Source: Elgaria multicarinata webbii (taxonomy: Eukaryota; Chordata; Lepidosauria; Squamata; Anguidae). From it: 64,000 bases of DNA. The translations under genes were made by a program, and so were the position numbers. Under the pieces are notes generated by a model that saw only the letters and a list, made by a program, of their open reading frames with translations, did no database searches and was not told the DNA's origin. Positions 1-12,535 of this stretch are shown here, piece by piece (position 1 is the stretch's first letter; every line of letters starts with the position of its first letter). Where the stretch lies: assembly GCF_023053635.1 (NCBI RefSeq), contig NC_086173.1, positions 134,015,197 through 134,079,196 on the forward strand. The letters run 5' to 3'.

Positions 1-1500
1 CAGGGGTGTAGTGCTTACGTGTCAAACGTCTGGCATGCTTCAACACATGGGTGTGTTCAGCTTGGTGGGTTACTAGTTGGACCAACTTCTAACTCAAAGC
101 CTACCAAGGAATTTAGTTCAATATCCCTCCCCTCCAACCACACATAAATCTGCTTATCAAAGCCTGGGTTGTGGACCCAGTTCCCACTTGAAATGGGAGC
201 TAGCTTGGTTGTTGACAGTGATTCAAGTCCTTGCTGAGCCATACAGGCAAGGAGGAGTCATAATCTCTCAGAGTAATCAACTTCACAGGATTATTTTGGG
301 GAAGTGTTAAAGAAACACTAATGAGCAACTTTACAACTTCTAGTAGTTACCTAACGCTCCTGCTGGATTTGGCAGAAAGCACTCAGGGCAAGTTATATTC
401 TATAACTTGTGTTAGGTCTCTTTACAATGAACCAATATTCATACAAAGTTCTATTTTTGTAAGTGAGCTGAATGGGACAAAAGCTTTGAAAACCAAGGTA
501 AAGATGAAATTACATAAATGGGCTGTTAAAATTTATTTCCTTGATAGAAAGTGCCTAACTTCTTATATTGAATGTATTGCATTTGTGTTACTTAATTCTG
601 ATTAGCAAACACTAGATATTTTGTTAATGAACTTTGGAATTTGTTGTGAATGGCCATGAGTACCAGCACTTACAAGTAAGAGGTTAACAGGTTCAAAAAG
701 CAGACAAAGTGAGAAAACACGATAACTGAAAGTTCTTCTCAGCCTACTAAAATCTATATTTAGGTCTCTAGGCTGCGACCATGAGGAAACTTGTTTAAAG
801 TAACGTTGTTATTTGCATGCAGTGTGAAATATATCTCATCATTTTAACTGTCATATCTGTAATTCTTGATAAGTCGTGCTGCACATGAAATCCTAGAGAT
901 GCAGATTTACAAAGCTCCTGCTATATATGTTATTTAAATTGCTCAAGTATACTTTTTCATTAACATATTAAGCATTTCCTTTGGCTGATCTGGTTTCAAT
1001 GTAAATCAATATAAGCATAAAGTCTTTCTTTTCTTTTTTTACGTTGAGGCTTAGTTTGGTCAATACTATTACTACTCTATTAAAACCCGTTAACCAGGCA
1101 TTAAAGAAGCAAGATGCAAGATATTTAGAAATCAGTTTACCGGCACTCCGGAGATGTAAGTTTCACTGTATTCATAGTTCTGAAATTATAGCCTAACAAG
1201 ACTTTTTCTTCATGTGCCTACATCAAGTTTCAATGCGTTTAGCTGGCAACTGGGATTTAACTAGAGAACAATACATTAAATGAAAGATTTTAAAAGTTAG
1301 TTTGGTTTATCATAGGAATGAGAACAAGACTATCACATCAATCGCTAAATCATATAAATGAACCTTTACTGTCAACATAGTTGCAATGTGTTTAGGTGTC
1401 AAGGGAGGCCATCTGTAGGCACAGGTCAGAAACAGATATTGCTCCTTGAACTATTGGGCCACAAAGACAACATTTATACCTGCCTACTTCCTGGCTTCAA

Positions 1501-1640
1501 ACTCTAAGAATGTAAGAGCTATGCTGGATCAGACCAAGGGTCCATCTAGTCCAGCATTCTGTTCACACAGTGGCTAACTAGCTGCTGACCAGGAACCTAC
1601 AACTCCCAGTTAAGCAAGGATCTATGGTATTCCTTTTCTG
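1501..1640 (-). mobile_element. CR1-like LINE 3' end fragment
   Basis: The reverse complement matches the 3' end of the longer element at 27488-28078. Shared parts are the stretch around 'gtgtgaacagaatgctggac', then 'agatggacccttggtctgat', then the 'gttcttatg'-like terminus. Only the untranslated end is kept. Confidence 0.7.
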
Positions 1641-1799
1641 CAGAGCCACTGTGGTTAAGCCTTTTGAACAGAAAAAGCATGGCCTGAATAAAAGAATCCA
1701 GGTATCCACTTGCACTCACACAAGTCCTACTTCACAAAATTGTTTGAGGATTTAAAAGATTGAGAACGTTCTCCTTTTATTCTGAGCTGTTGTTGTATT

Positions 1800-1845
1800 C
1801 TGTTTATGGAATTATCCTGAAACTGTTTATGGAATTATCCAGAAA
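1800..1845. repeat. 23-bp tandem duplication
   Basis: Two adjacent 23-bp units, 1800-1822 and 1823-1845, both beginning ctgtttatggaattatcc. They differ at a single base. Confidence 0.85.
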
Positions 1846-1960
1846 CAAGTTACATGGACAATCATTTCAGACACAGAATATCACATGTATAAGTCTACAG
1901 CATCATTTCAAAGCATCATCCTGCAAGCATTGTTGCTATATCTGAATCTGCCCTAAGAGG

Positions 1961-2044
1961 GCAATCCTATGCATGTTTACTCATAAGTAATCTCCACTCT
2001 GTTCAACGTGACTTATCCTTAGGTTAAGTGTGCACCAGGTTGTA
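1961..2044. repeat. Short foldback (MITE-like) copy, 'caatcctatgcatg' family
   Basis: Begins gcaatcctatgcatgttta and contains the family's central palindromic region (here diverged). Related copies in this window lie near 7379-7460, 8764-8808, 10475-10552, 12570-12655, 17189-17255, 19862-19955, 33286-33375, 38794-38876, 60056-60107 and 61433-61520. Confidence 0.6.
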
Positions 2045-3150
2045 TAGCACTAGCTCTCTCAAACCCTGGAAAAAACGGAAGTGAAGGACGGCCACCAGAC
2101 CTATTCCTATGAAATTAGCAGTTGCCTGGCCTTCGCTTGTCAAGAACAAGAGGTGGCCACGATACAAAGTTGGTCAAGATCTGTGCATGCATATTACATT
2201 TTGAATTTCATCTGAATACAAGGTAATGTCCTAGGAAGTTCCTCTCTAACAGCAGGTGGTCAAATGTTGATACTACCTCAGTCAAAGTGATAAGACAAGT
2301 AATCCATCATGTCTGAAGGGTGCTCTCAAGTCCTCTAAGCTAGAGTCATTGGATACCACAGGTGGTATCAGAAGGAAGGTTAGTTATAGGATACACTCTA
2401 AATATAGCTCTTGTTAGAGAGATTTATTGAACATATCAGACACCAGTAGTATATGTCAGCCATCTAGAAGAATGGTAGCACTGTGGTAATTTGAGGTTGA
2501 TGTTACTCAGACAACGTGCAAAAACAGAAACTTGGGAAGAAGGCAATTAGTTCTTATTGCTGAGGAATAGGTAGTGGTGGCAGAAATAACCAGGAGTTTA
2601 AAGTACCCAATATAAATAGATTGAGTGAAACTATCTTGGGAAGGTGCTGCATCCAGAAGAAAGCAGGTGGGACCAAGAGGAAAGAAGTGACCTACACGCA
2701 GACAATCTATGTGTTCTCCCTGTGTGAACAAGCCAATAGCCTGGCTTCCATTTTCCATTGGAATACTCACTTTCCAACAAACAGGAACACAGTATACTGT
2801 GAAAATCTCATATTCATACCCAAGCTTGTTGGGTGAATAGTAAGCAGGGAGTCTATATAATTCAAGTAGGCATAGTAAGCAACTTTACAGATGCCAGAAT
2901 TAAGCACGCTCGTAAAAGCTGAATCCTTGTAATACAGTCTTCTTGGAAGAAGCCGTCTTAGTAAGAGGGATAAAGGAAGCTACCCATCAAACAAAAGCAA
3001 AGTCTTTAGTAAACTTATGCAGTTAGAAAGTTTCAGCTATCCGCCACTACCAGGTAAGTAACAGGTATGGCACAGGTATGGCATGCTTGATTCCCTGTCC
3101 AGTGCTCTTTTAGAAACTTCAGCTAGAGGACTGCCAATGTATGACACATT

Positions 3151-3265
3151 GGCCTGGTTCAGACAAAATGCTAAACAATGCTGCTTAACCACAAAATGGT
3201 TAAGGGAATGCATGCATTCTGTGGTTAAGCAGCATGGTTTAGCGTGTTTTCTGAACTAGGCCAGA
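3151..3265. mobile_element. Foldback MITE-like element (115 bp)
   Basis: The left arm, starting tggcctggttcagacaaaat, pairs with the right arm ending gttttctgaactaggcca. The arms stay complementary for about 44 bases, including ctgcttaaccaca/tgtggttaagcag. The loop is short and no coding capacity is visible. Its end sequence (GGCCTGGTTCAGAC) resembles the elements at 13985 and 16748. I infer a non-autonomous DNA transposon. Confidence 0.7.
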
Positions 3266-3454
3266 GTAACAAACTTGCATTCTCCAACAAACTGGTGCCA
3301 AAGCTTAAAATAGTTTAATTTTAAAAAGTTTAGAGTAATCCAGGGAAGGGACAGAAAAACAGGACACCTGGTTCTGAGCTCACAAGGCAAGGCAGCTTGC
3401 CTCTTTAATTATGAAGGTGCCTTGACTGAAATATAGTCAAAATTGATATTCCAA

Positions 3455-3705
3455 AGTGTGGTGTGTAGTGGGTTGGAAAGTTGGACTGGGACTCAGGTTC
3501 TATTCCCTACTCAGCCGTGAAGCTCATGGGGTGATTTGGGCCAATCAATGACTCTCAGCCTAACCTACCTCACAGGGTTGTTGTGATGATAAAATGGGAG
3601 GAGAAGGAAAACCACGTAAGCTCTACTGGGTTTCTTGCAAGATGAAAAAGGTGGGATATAAATGTAATTATAAATAATAAAATAATAATAATAACAACAA
3701 CAAGA
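3455..3705 (+). mobile_element. tRNA-derived CORE/MIR-like SINE
   Basis: A tRNA-like head with a B-box-like 'ggttctattcc' is followed by the conserved core containing 'cctcacagggttgttgtgat' and 'aaaatggga', and then a LINE-type tail with 'gggatataaat'. It ends in an AAT/AAC-rich simple repeat. Three diverged relatives lie on the minus strand near 24.6, 47.2 and 58.9 kb. Confidence 0.75.
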
Positions 3706-4109
3706 CTTTTCTATGATTTTTCTATAGCACTACTGTCAAGTCTTGAAAGGTTATAATTAGTTTGTAAACAATTCTCTCTTTGCAGATAGTGAGAATATTC
3801 CTAGAGCAGTTAGTTAACTAATGCCTTGGATAGAGAAGATAAAAAGCAGCACATTGCATTACTAAAAGTTGCCAGTAGAGAGCGCCAATTAAAGTTTTGT
3901 GATGAAAATGTGAAGCCACACAGAGCAGCAAGCATGTGAGTGAAAACATTAGGCTACAAACTTGCCATATGAAGGTTAATGCAGCCACCTGCTTGTGTCA
4001 AGACTAAAGATAATAGGATCTCCCAACCTTTCACGCATGCCATTTACGTCGTAGGGGTTCATATGAATGCCAGGATTTAGCAGAGAATTGATTGACTAAA
4101 GGGTATTGT

Positions 4110-4195
4110 AAAGAATGAAAGCTCTGGCGTGGGCTGGTCCATGAAGTCATGAAGAGTCGGAAATGATTGAACGAATAAACAACAACAAAAGAATG
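4110..4195 (+). mobile_element. RTE/BovB-type 3' terminal fragment
   Basis: Contains 'gctggtccatgaagtcatga', 'agagtcggaaatgattgaac' and an 'aataaacaacaacaaa' tail. This is the recognisable 3' end shared by squamate BovB LINEs and the Sauria-type SINEs that use them. It is too short to tell LINE from SINE. An opposite-strand copy lies at about 40340-40410. Confidence 0.65.
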
Positions 4196-5138
4196 AATAC
4201 AATGTAAGTAAGAAGGAATTTATAAGAGATGTAAACTACAGAAAAATTTGCAGAAGCAAAAGTGTTCCAGAAGCAAAAACAAAACTTTCTCTGACATCTA
4301 TAATAAGAGTTTTACTGTTCATTGCCTTAAGTTATTTTACTTTATATACACAATATTATTTGTTTTAGGCAGGAATTTTAAGTACACCTGGGGCTTCAAA
4401 ATTTACATTAAAGGTAGGAGTATTATCTGATGAATCCCATAACTGCATTAGTTGCAGTTATCTGTTCCTGTAAGAGAGTCAAATGGTGAAGATAACTTTG
4501 CCTATTTAGTAGCCTTCTTGTTCAAATAAAAGGACTAGGCTATAGCTGGCCACACACATGGCTACTATGCCTATTAATTATGAATTTCTGCAGATGCATA
4601 ATCAGTAAAAAGGGATCTGTGGTACTTTTATGCACAATGGATAAAGAAGGCTACTACTACATGGAGTATTTTTTATACAAAGTAGCACTGTGGTGATTCC
4701 CACTATATTCCTATTGTCTATTGTTAATATTTATATTAATTAATTGATTTAGTTCTGCAGTTAGTATGGCAGAACTTGCATGTTAGACATGTCAGAACAT
4801 TATTTACATTGCTCTTTCATTTTGAATTAATCCAGAATACATGCCATTCCTGCAAATTTAGTTCTCATAACTATTTATATATTTAGAGTAACCACTCCAC
4901 CCTTTTGTATGTAGTCTCAGATTAATTTAGTTTGCACTGGCTGCCAACCATGGCATTTTTCAATGAATCACCCAATGAATATTTAGCAGGCTTCAGACTT
5001 ATGCAAAGTATTCCACAAACACTCCTTTCACCAAGCTTCTAATGACTCCAATCCCCTCCCCAAACACCATTTTGTTTCTATCAACTCCAGTTATTTTACA
5101 TTTCTTTGAATTGTTTATAGCTAGACAGTATATAACAG

Positions 5139-5272
5139 CTTTCCCCAGCCTGGCACTTTCCAGATGTGTTGGAGAAGTCCCATCATCCACAGTCATCATG
5201 GGTAACCTGGCTGGGGATAAAGAAGCTGTAGTGCAACCCACATGGAGGGCGTCAGGTTGGGGAAGGCTGTCA
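5139..5272. repeat. Short foldback copy, 'ccagatgtnttgga' family
   Basis: Left end 'ctttccccagcctggc', right end 'gtcaggttggggaaggctg', which are inverted complements. Related copies lie near 16093-16220, 19958-20090, 22045-22175, 32310-32460, 43480-43605, 49975-50120, 53235-53345 and 54440-54565. It is non-coding. Confidence 0.65.
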
Positions 5273-5349
5273 TATAAATTATATTTTGAGAAATTATCAC
5301 CTCTTTTCCACAGTGGTTTATACATTCGCTCTTAAGATAGATAACTAAT

Positions 5350-5450
5350 TAGTATTTTATGTATTTTATACTTGCTGTTGTTCCCCACCTCGATCCAATC
5401 GGGGGGGGGGGCAGGTAAGAAATAAATTATTATTACTGTTGCTGTTGTCA
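5350..5450 (+). mobile_element. LINE/SINE 3' tail fragment
   Basis: Contains 'ccccacctcgatccaatcgg', a G run, 'aggtaagaaataaatta' and a short ATT/GTT repeat. The same tail appears inverted at about 10926-10995. The family is probably CR1/L2-like. Confidence 0.5.
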
Positions 5451-5654
5451 GAAACGTGAGTTAAAAAGAAGTTGAGTGGTGTCGGCAAGCAGGGATTTGA
5501 TCGCTGGTCTTCTCTTTAGCTTGGGATCCTACCACTTAAACATGAGCCTGTTCAGTACTACAACTTTTATATCCCATTTCAGATATGCACACAAATTACA
5601 TGGATCATAGCTTCAGCCTGCTAAACCTTAGGGGTGCTACAGAACCAAAAACCA

Positions 5655-6500
5655 TCTGATATATTATACAGCACCATTAGGTATATATGTTATAGGTACT
5701 CCAAGGAGCTTACAGTCTAAAACTGGATACTGGAAAACAGAGGAAGCAGAGGGAAGAGATGGCAAGGTAACAGGGAAAAATATGCAGTTATTTTCCTAGC
5801 ATAAGAGCAGGATTATTTGAAGGAACAGAAAACCTTCAAATGGTTGAGGGTGGTGGAGCAGGAGAAGTAAAAATCATGGATGGGAATGTATCAAGATGTA
5901 AGAGGAGAGAGATAAGGGAGTAAGGCAAATGGAAGGCTTTGAAGGTAAGGGCAAAGATATTGGGCATGACTGAGGTGTGGAGAGTAAGTTAGCGTACAGA
6001 TTTAAGGAGGGGCGTCACATGATCAGAACAAAGGGAGGTGAATGATTTTGATAGCGGAGTGTTGGATAGATGTGAAGGAATCAAGATGAGATAATGAATT
6101 ACCAGAAAGGAAAAGACAGCAGTAGTCTCTTGATGAAAGATGACCTGGTATGGACCAGGTTTTCTGCTGAGAGAGAGAAGGGATGGGCTATATTCCTGCA
6201 AGGTTGTGAAGCATGAACCAACACCAACATGGCAATGAATAGAATATGGGGTGCGGGAGAGAGAGGGTGTGTGTGAAAAGATGAAGCCATAGTCACATGC
6301 CTGTATAACAGGGTAGATGGTTAAAGTGTCAATGGATAAGGATAGTATATCAGATGAAGGTGACTTAGGAAGAAAGATGAGAAACCTGGTCATGGACCTA
6401 TTGAATTTGAGAATAAGTATTTAAGCAAAGATGCTGGAGAGAAAACTGGAGATGTAGTTAGGATTTTCTAAGCTGAACAAGAGGAAACTAGGTTGCCTGC
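5655..6500 (-). mobile_element. Degraded CR1/L2-superfamily LINE remnant
   Basis: On the minus strand the 3' end resembles LINE untranslated ends ('gactgtaagctccttgg' read in reverse). Upstream, a 134-codon open stretch (6393 to 5989) contains a DHVTPLLKS-like peptide and a following FKAFH-like peptide, reminiscent of the conserved C-terminal part of L2/CR1 ORF2. I base the assignment on these recalled family motifs. A database search could change the clade. Confidence 0.5.
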
Positions 6501-7378
6501 ATGATGGGAGGCTATATTTGACTTACTCACATCATAATAGCTCTGGTTCTCATTTACTGCTAGCTGTACATTTTGTCAGAAGGACCCAGAAAGATAATTT
6601 ATCCATGAAGGAGCAGTAACCATAGTACAAGTAACTATAGAAATAGTGATGCTAGTTCAGTGATGGTTCTCTGTGTTATTCCATCCAATTATCCTATGAT
6701 GACATAGAAGAATGGACACAACACTTCATCAATATTGGCAGACACTGGCCTACCACCTCTCCTGACCAGTGTGCAGATACACTTCCTCTTCCTGAAGCTC
6801 ATTTCTGCAAGGAGAAAGTCACTGGCATCCAGAGGACCCCAACGACAAGACATTCGAACCCACAATCTCCAGGAATGTTTTGCTATTCATGCTGCAGCAA
6901 AAGGGTCAAATTGCTAGAGGAAGCAAAGGTCTTAGGACTATTTTGTATAGTGAACGGAAAGCTATTACAAGGAGTTTCTATCTTTCTGTACAGTTTTTCA
7001 CACTTCTGACTTTCTAGCTCCCCCCACCCCACTCAAAAAGCAGGTGATTTGAATACAAGCTGAACTATTTTGCCATTGCTGCAGTTTTTAAATGCACTTT
7101 TAATTGTAATCTCTTAAATGCTTTATCTAAGCCGTGGGAGGTGGGGGGCATGCAGTTCATAGGCCGTGGGTTGTGCACCCCTGATCAAAAGAGACTTTCG
7201 CTGGCATGAGGAAATTTAGTCATAATGAGATTTCACCAATGATAATAGGAAAAATTAAGACAAAGCATTTGTACCAGGTCTCTTTATAATCCAAGTCCTG
7301 TAAAGATTGAAGATTCAGTTGATTTCACCTTTACCTTGATAGGAATAAACTCCTTTAAAAGAAAAAATCAAGTCTCAG

Positions 7379-7460
7379 GCTGCAATTCTATGATCACTTA
7401 CCTAACAGTAAGTCTCACTGAACTCAATGGGACTCACTTCTGAATAGTGAGGATTGTGCT
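7379..7460. repeat. Short foldback copy, 'caatcctatgcatg' family
   Basis: Shows the central palindromic core 'cactgaactcaatgggactc' flanked by 'ttacctaacagtaagt' and the inverted 'cttctgaatagtg'. This is one of the better preserved copies. Confidence 0.65.
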
Positions 7461-9052
7461 GTCAACCTCTGAGATATAGCAACTATGTTTCTACCACACA
7501 TACCCACCAAGGTTGTCACAAGGAGTGCTCAGTTTTATAGAAGATTCCAGCCCTCATGAGTGTGCAGTCAGTGTCCTAAATTTAGAAGCCAATTGCTGAG
7601 TCACTAGAACCCCAAATCTGGAGCATTTTCAAGTCATAATTTTAAAGCGTGTCATATGAGTGTGGGGCTGACTGTTTTACTAGTTTCATATGGTAAAGCC
7701 ATAGTAAGTGTTGCGCCATTTTGTAAGTCACTTTCCATTCACGTCTGCCAGATATGTGAGGAAGGAGCTGGTTACTAAAGATGAAATGCCACATGAGGCA
7801 GTGAAAGAAAAATGACTCATGTAAAGAAATTGCAGCCTAAGTTGAGATACAAGTTCCTTCATTTTAGGGCTGAAATACAATTTTGTGCCCAACCTAACAG
7901 TTATCAAGACTCTCCAAAAACTCATGAATATCTAACGAATTCACTCCTGGCACACAGCTAGGGAAGCTTTATATATGCTTTTTAAAGCCAAAATGACTTA
8001 GGTGTTTTAGGAAATTATTTTTCAGATTTCTTTACTACGTGGATATAATCTATAGAGCAGACTACTGTGGAAGAGTATTTTAAAGCATTTTTTAGTAGAC
8101 CAGAACTACAGAAGTACTTCATATTTCATTAGTTACTCCCTCTTTTGACCATCCTATCACACCCCAAAGGAAACTGAATAGTTTGCTTGGGCAGAAAATG
8201 AGAAATATTTTCCTTTCACACAAGTACAGTTGCAAAGACACCCATTTTTATAATCAAAGGTTATCTGGGAATCTTTATTACTTTCAGAATATTCACTATA
8301 TTCAAGACACATCATAGAACTCCACAGATGCCTAAACTTTGTTCTTCTAGAAGCCTTCACCTCAAATAAATCATGTTCCAAAACTGGAGTGAGTTTTAAA
8401 ATTCCCCTTTCAAAGCTGTATTCAACAGAGTATATACACAGGACTGTCTTTTCTTTTCTTTTAAGAAAATGGAAACCGAGTCTGGTAGCTACCTTTAGCA
8501 AGTCACACTGAAGTTACAAACAGGCATATAAAACACTGGCTCTATTTGGCTAAGGCAACAACACTGTGCACTCTCTTGAGAGGAAGCTCCACTTACTTCA
8601 ATTTAGGATTGTTCTAGGCAAGGCATTTAAGTCAGACCCTGATGATTTGCTACAGTCTTTCCACAATGATACTCCCTCCATCTTAAAACCAGATATTGAA
8701 GCAATGCCAATCATAAGCCCCAAATCCACATGCAGAGAAGGAGAAACATGGAGACCAATACCACAATCCTATGCATGTCTAGTTAGAAGAATCTCACAGG
8801 ATTACAGCCTAAAAAGAAAGCGATTTGCAAGTAGTAGTCACCTCCCCATCTCCCCCCCGCCGACTCCCCAAAGCTTAAAAAGACTAGAAATACCACCCTT
8901 CTAAAGTACACGTCGACATATTTTGCGAGTCCGATATTTTGAAGGCCAAACCTGGCCGCTATATTCAAGATTGCCTTCGAGCTGCTGGCATCAGGAGGAA
9001 AAGGAAGCATTACGACCCGCTCCATCTTTGCTGAGAACCCGGACACGCTTAC

Positions 9053-9228
9053 CCCACTATGGAGATCACCGCGGTAGCCACCACTAGGTAGTTGGTCTGG
9101 TAATAGAGCAAATTGCTGACCACCCTGTTGTTCCATTTGGAAATGTCTTTAAAATCCGGCAAGGCAAAGCGGTCGTGGCCTGGAATAAAATCGTCCCAGG
9201 ATCTCAGGGGTGCTACTTGCACGTCCAT
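9053..9228 (-). CDS. ARL6IP5: ARL6IP5 (PRAF3/JWA) exon 1, 5'-most coding part
   Basis: Reading down from the ATG at 9228-9226 gives 58 codons plus two bases before a GTAAGCG donor at 9052. The peptide starts [14 protein letters not shown] and runs through [29 protein letters not shown] and ISIVG. It matches the N-terminus of vertebrate ARL6IP5 almost residue for residue, and the human protein also continues from this glycine into its first membrane segment. The family protein is about 188 residues, so roughly the first third is here. ARL6IP5 is a PRA1-domain protein of the ER membrane that restrains trafficking of the glutamate transporter EAAC1 and binds ARL6. It is transcribed away from UBA3. 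The start choice rests on the family match. Confidence 0.93.
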
Positions 9229-9320
9229 TGCGCCGCTCCCATCCGGAATCCTGCAGCAACGGCAGGACGTCAGCAGGGCAGGGTTAAAGCGCGACGAGCG
9301 AAGCAGCTGATTGGGGCGGC
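9229..9320 (-). promoter_or_regulatory. ARL6IP5: ARL6IP5 5'UTR and proximal promoter
   Basis: CpG-rich sequence directly upstream of the ARL6IP5 start. An inverted CCAAT box (ATTGG at 9310-9314) overlaps a GC box (GGGGCGG, 9313-9319) about 85 bases before the ATG, and a half CRE (GACGTC) sits near 9266. No TATA box is seen. The transcription start cannot be fixed from sequence. Confidence 0.6.
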
Positions 9321-10928
9321 ATTATGTTTGCCTGCAAACTTAAATGCAGAAAAGCACAGCTGCGGAAGGGCGACTTTTATTTTTCTAGCATCTCCATCCC
9401 CCTTTCTCTTTCTGTAGAAGAACTGAGCAAAATCCAACAATGTTTGCGCCATCTGCAAAATAAGTTGCAACATCCATTGTTGTGAGGCCTTGCCATTAAA
9501 AGCGGAGACAGAGGAATTTTTTTTAAAAAAAATGTACGGTATATGCGAAAACCTTTAAATACTCGAGGATGTTGACAGGGCCGGGCAAAGCTGGTAATAG
9601 GCCTGGGCAAGATGGGAAATGCAGGCGCATTTCAAACAGCTCATTAAGTATTTTTTAATCAATTCTAAATACATATGAACTAGAATGATTTATAAAAAAG
9701 GTAATGGCAAGCACTTTTATTCAAGATGTATATAAGACATCACTTCTTCACATTCAGAGCTACTTTGTAACAAATCTTTACCAACGGGTCGCCCTTTGCC
9801 TCTATCAGGGGGACTTGGAGTAGCCCCCCTTAAAATCGTAGGCCCATGTCAACTGCCCCCACCCCCCTCTGCCCAGCCCTGGATGTTGAACTGTCCCCAA
9901 GTAACTAGTTGCCGTATTGGAACAATGAGACTTTTATGTTTTTGCAAAAAAATCCATTGGCTTACTGATTGCTATACAATGTAAGCATTATTTTTGTTTT
10001 CCCAGTTAAAACCATATAAGTTGCTTAAGAACAGAATAGCCCCCACTTAACATTTGGTTCAGTTATATTTCTTCCATTGATGCCACTAACTACACCTACT
10101 GCTGAACTTTCTTCATATTTGTGATATCACCAAAATCTGCTGGGTTTTTTGGCATCTACTGCTAACATTGGCCAGCTATGTATCTAGCAACTATGTTATA
10201 CATTTAAAACATCTGAATAAAGAATGAATGCTTGAAGAAAAATTGTAAACATTATTTCAAAAGGTCTGTAGTGAGGCATTATGAGTTGGTGCATTCCCTT
10301 GGCTCCTATACTATCTACCATATTATGAAAACTTTGTTCACTTAGGCAAAAGAAGAACACCTATTCTCCTTTGACAAGAATATGTGGTATAAACTTACAT
10401 GGCTTCTTCTGGCATTTACATTTTATTTTTTTAATATTACATTCCTATTCATTAACTGTACCTCTTTAAAAGACCTAATTCTATGCATATTTACTCAGAA
10501 GTACATATTCCACTGCATCAAATGGACCTTACCCTGAAGTAACTATGCAGAGGTGTGCAGAGTAATTTTGTTACTATGAATACTGATTGGCAGAGCATAT
10601 TAAATGTACTTAGCACTATCTTTCTTAATAATTATGACACAAAACTTTGGTAGTCTACTGAATTTTGAATTCTGGAAAAGTTCATAGTTGAATTCAAAAT
10701 ATTTCATAGTAATAACAGTGTATCTGTGTATAATGACATTTAAATATGCAAGGATTGTATGCAAACCTCCCTGAAAGTAAGGGTGTTTCCAGATGAGAGT
10801 GTTTTCAGACACAATTCTACTGGTGTCCTATAGATGTCTTCATCTTCCATTTATCCTCCCATGAGTCACACCACCTCTATCTTACCACAAGAAGAAGTCT
10901 TAGGGAAGGAAAAAATGGAATAGCTGTA

Positions 10929-10995
10929 CAACAACAACAACAACAACAACAATAATAATTTTATTTCTTACCCATCTCTCCATTTTGATCGAGGC
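10929..10995 (-). mobile_element. LINE/SINE 3' tail with (CAA)n
   Basis: A (CAA)n/(TAA)n microsatellite at 10929-10958 is followed by 'ttttatttcttacccatct' and 'ttttgatcgaggcaggga', the reverse complement of the tail at 5386-5445. Confidence 0.55.
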
Positions 10996-11399
10996 AGGGA
11001 ACAATGCCTTTTGATTGACTGTGCTATGAAGCATTACCTCTCAAAAGGACTGGCATCCTACATTTTGATGTCAGGCTCTTTAAAAAAGAGAGAGACATTC
11101 CCCTTGGGAGAAAAGAACTCTCTGCATGCCAGAACCTTTAAAATCCAGAAGTAACCCTACCTTTTAATCTCTGGAATGTGACATCTGTGAATGTTATGTA
11201 TGTAAGTTAAATGTACATTCTAGCCAACAGAAGCTTTCAGTTCCAATTACAGAACTCAGAAGAGGTTGTCTGGGGAAAATCCTTGCTGATTTAGTGTCAC
11301 TTGGACAAAATGAACAAATACTAGAGGACTACCACTATACACCTCTAGACTGCTCACTAGAACTTCTTATAAAGACCATATAACACCAATCTTAAAATA

Positions 11400-11935
11400 A
11401 TTGAATTGGCTGCTTATATGCTTCTGGTCAGAATTCAAGGTGTTGGCAATGACATTTAAAGCCCTAAGTGGCTTGGGACCTCTGTATTTGAAGGAGCACC
11501 TCTCCCTATACATGCCTGCCCGAAATTTGAGATCTGTTGGAGGAGCCCTCCTCTACGTCCCACCAATGTGAGACATACATTATGGGACATGGGAGGGGGC
11601 TTTTTCTGTTGTTGCACCTTGCTTGAGAAATACCCTCTACTTGGAGGCCCGACTGGTGCTGACACTGGCTTCATTTTGGCGCCAAGTTAAAACATGGCTT
11701 TTTATCAAAGCCATAAAGGGCTAAATTCCCCATGGTTACACAGTTTAATTGATTTTAATTGTTTTATTGCTTTTTAAAAAATTCTTCCAGTTTTAATTTG
11801 TTAATGATTTAGTACATTTTTTAGCTGTGTAAATTATTTATGTTTATATTGTTCTGCTTTTATCTGTACACCACCCTGACATCCCAGTGATAATAGGGCA
11901 GGATACAAATGTTTTAATAAATAAATACAGTTCTG
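11400..11935 (+). mobile_element. L2/CR1-superfamily LINE 3' end with ORF2 remnant
   Basis: The first half shows a decayed ORF2 C-terminus with recognisable peptides (FKALSGLGPLYLKEHL-like, then a GAFSVVAPCL-like stretch, then RQVKTWLFIKA). A T-rich 3'UTR follows and ends 'gtacaccaccctgacatccc' ... 'gggcaggatacaaatg' with an (AATA)n tail. It has interrupting changes and is plainly dead. Confidence 0.7.
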
Positions 11936-12535
11936 TGGGGAAAGCTTGGTTATGGGGAGAAGGCGCTTTTATTCTGTCATTCCTTATGGTTGCAAAGGTG
12001 ACTTGGGTTCCAAGGTCAGCACCTGGAAGGACAACCAGGCAGCCACTGTGGACATCTTTGTGCATGTGCACCTGTGACCCCCCCCCATTATGTTACAGGG
12101 CAATGCTCTGTCTTCCTGCCACTTCTCTCTCTGTGGCCCCGTCCTAATTTCCAACAGATACTTCCCATGTAGAGCCATAGAATTGAGACCTGCAATGCTG
12201 CCAAGGTGGAGTCTTACCAGTCAGTCTCTATTAAATCTCAAAGGCACTTCCGATTCCAAATCGAACGTGTGAAGGAAGCAACGAGCTAACCAGTGCAAGT
12301 AATTAGGCAGCCAGCACAGCTTAGAAGTTGATGGTGTAGAGCAAATGTGGGCAGAAATTATATTATGATTTTATTTTGTGGTGATGGGGACAACTCCTAG
12401 AATACCCTGCCAACATGGCCAGTGATCAGGAATGCTGGAAGTAATATCCCATAGTATATGGGGATCTACTTTCTGCCCACCCCTGGCACATAGAGGCCTC
12501 CCATCTTCGTTTTGCATTCCATTCCTTGAAAGAAC

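Larger units (their letters stand above)
1..9052 (-). other. ARL6IP5: ARL6IP5 intron 1 (partial, runs off left edge)
   Basis: Read on the minus strand, this stretch follows the GTAAGCG donor of ARL6IP5 exon 1. I looked for the two remaining exons, which encode the hydrophobic PRA1 core and the charged tail, and did not find them, so they probably lie left of base 1. The intron holds a CR1-like 3' end near 1.5 kb, a foldback element near 3.2 kb, a MIR-like SINE near 3.5 kb, a BovB-type tail near 4.1 kb and a degraded LINE at 5.65-6.5 kb. Other parts (for example 100-1500, 2050-3150 and 7500-8750) show nothing I can name. Open frames here are short and unlike known proteins. Confidence 0.6.

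Noticed and set aside
5989-6393. 134-codon minus-strand frame as a host gene
   Set aside because: The peptide resembles a decayed LINE ORF2 end and sits within LINE-like sequence.
1-9000. ARL6IP5 exons 2 and 3 within the window
   Set aside because: Searched for the hydrophobic core and the YISKVKE-like end on the minus strand and found no match; probably outside the window.
8783-9136. 117-codon minus-strand frame beginning MEQQGGQQ
   Set aside because: It is a different frame over ARL6IP5 exon 1, which reads correctly from 9228.
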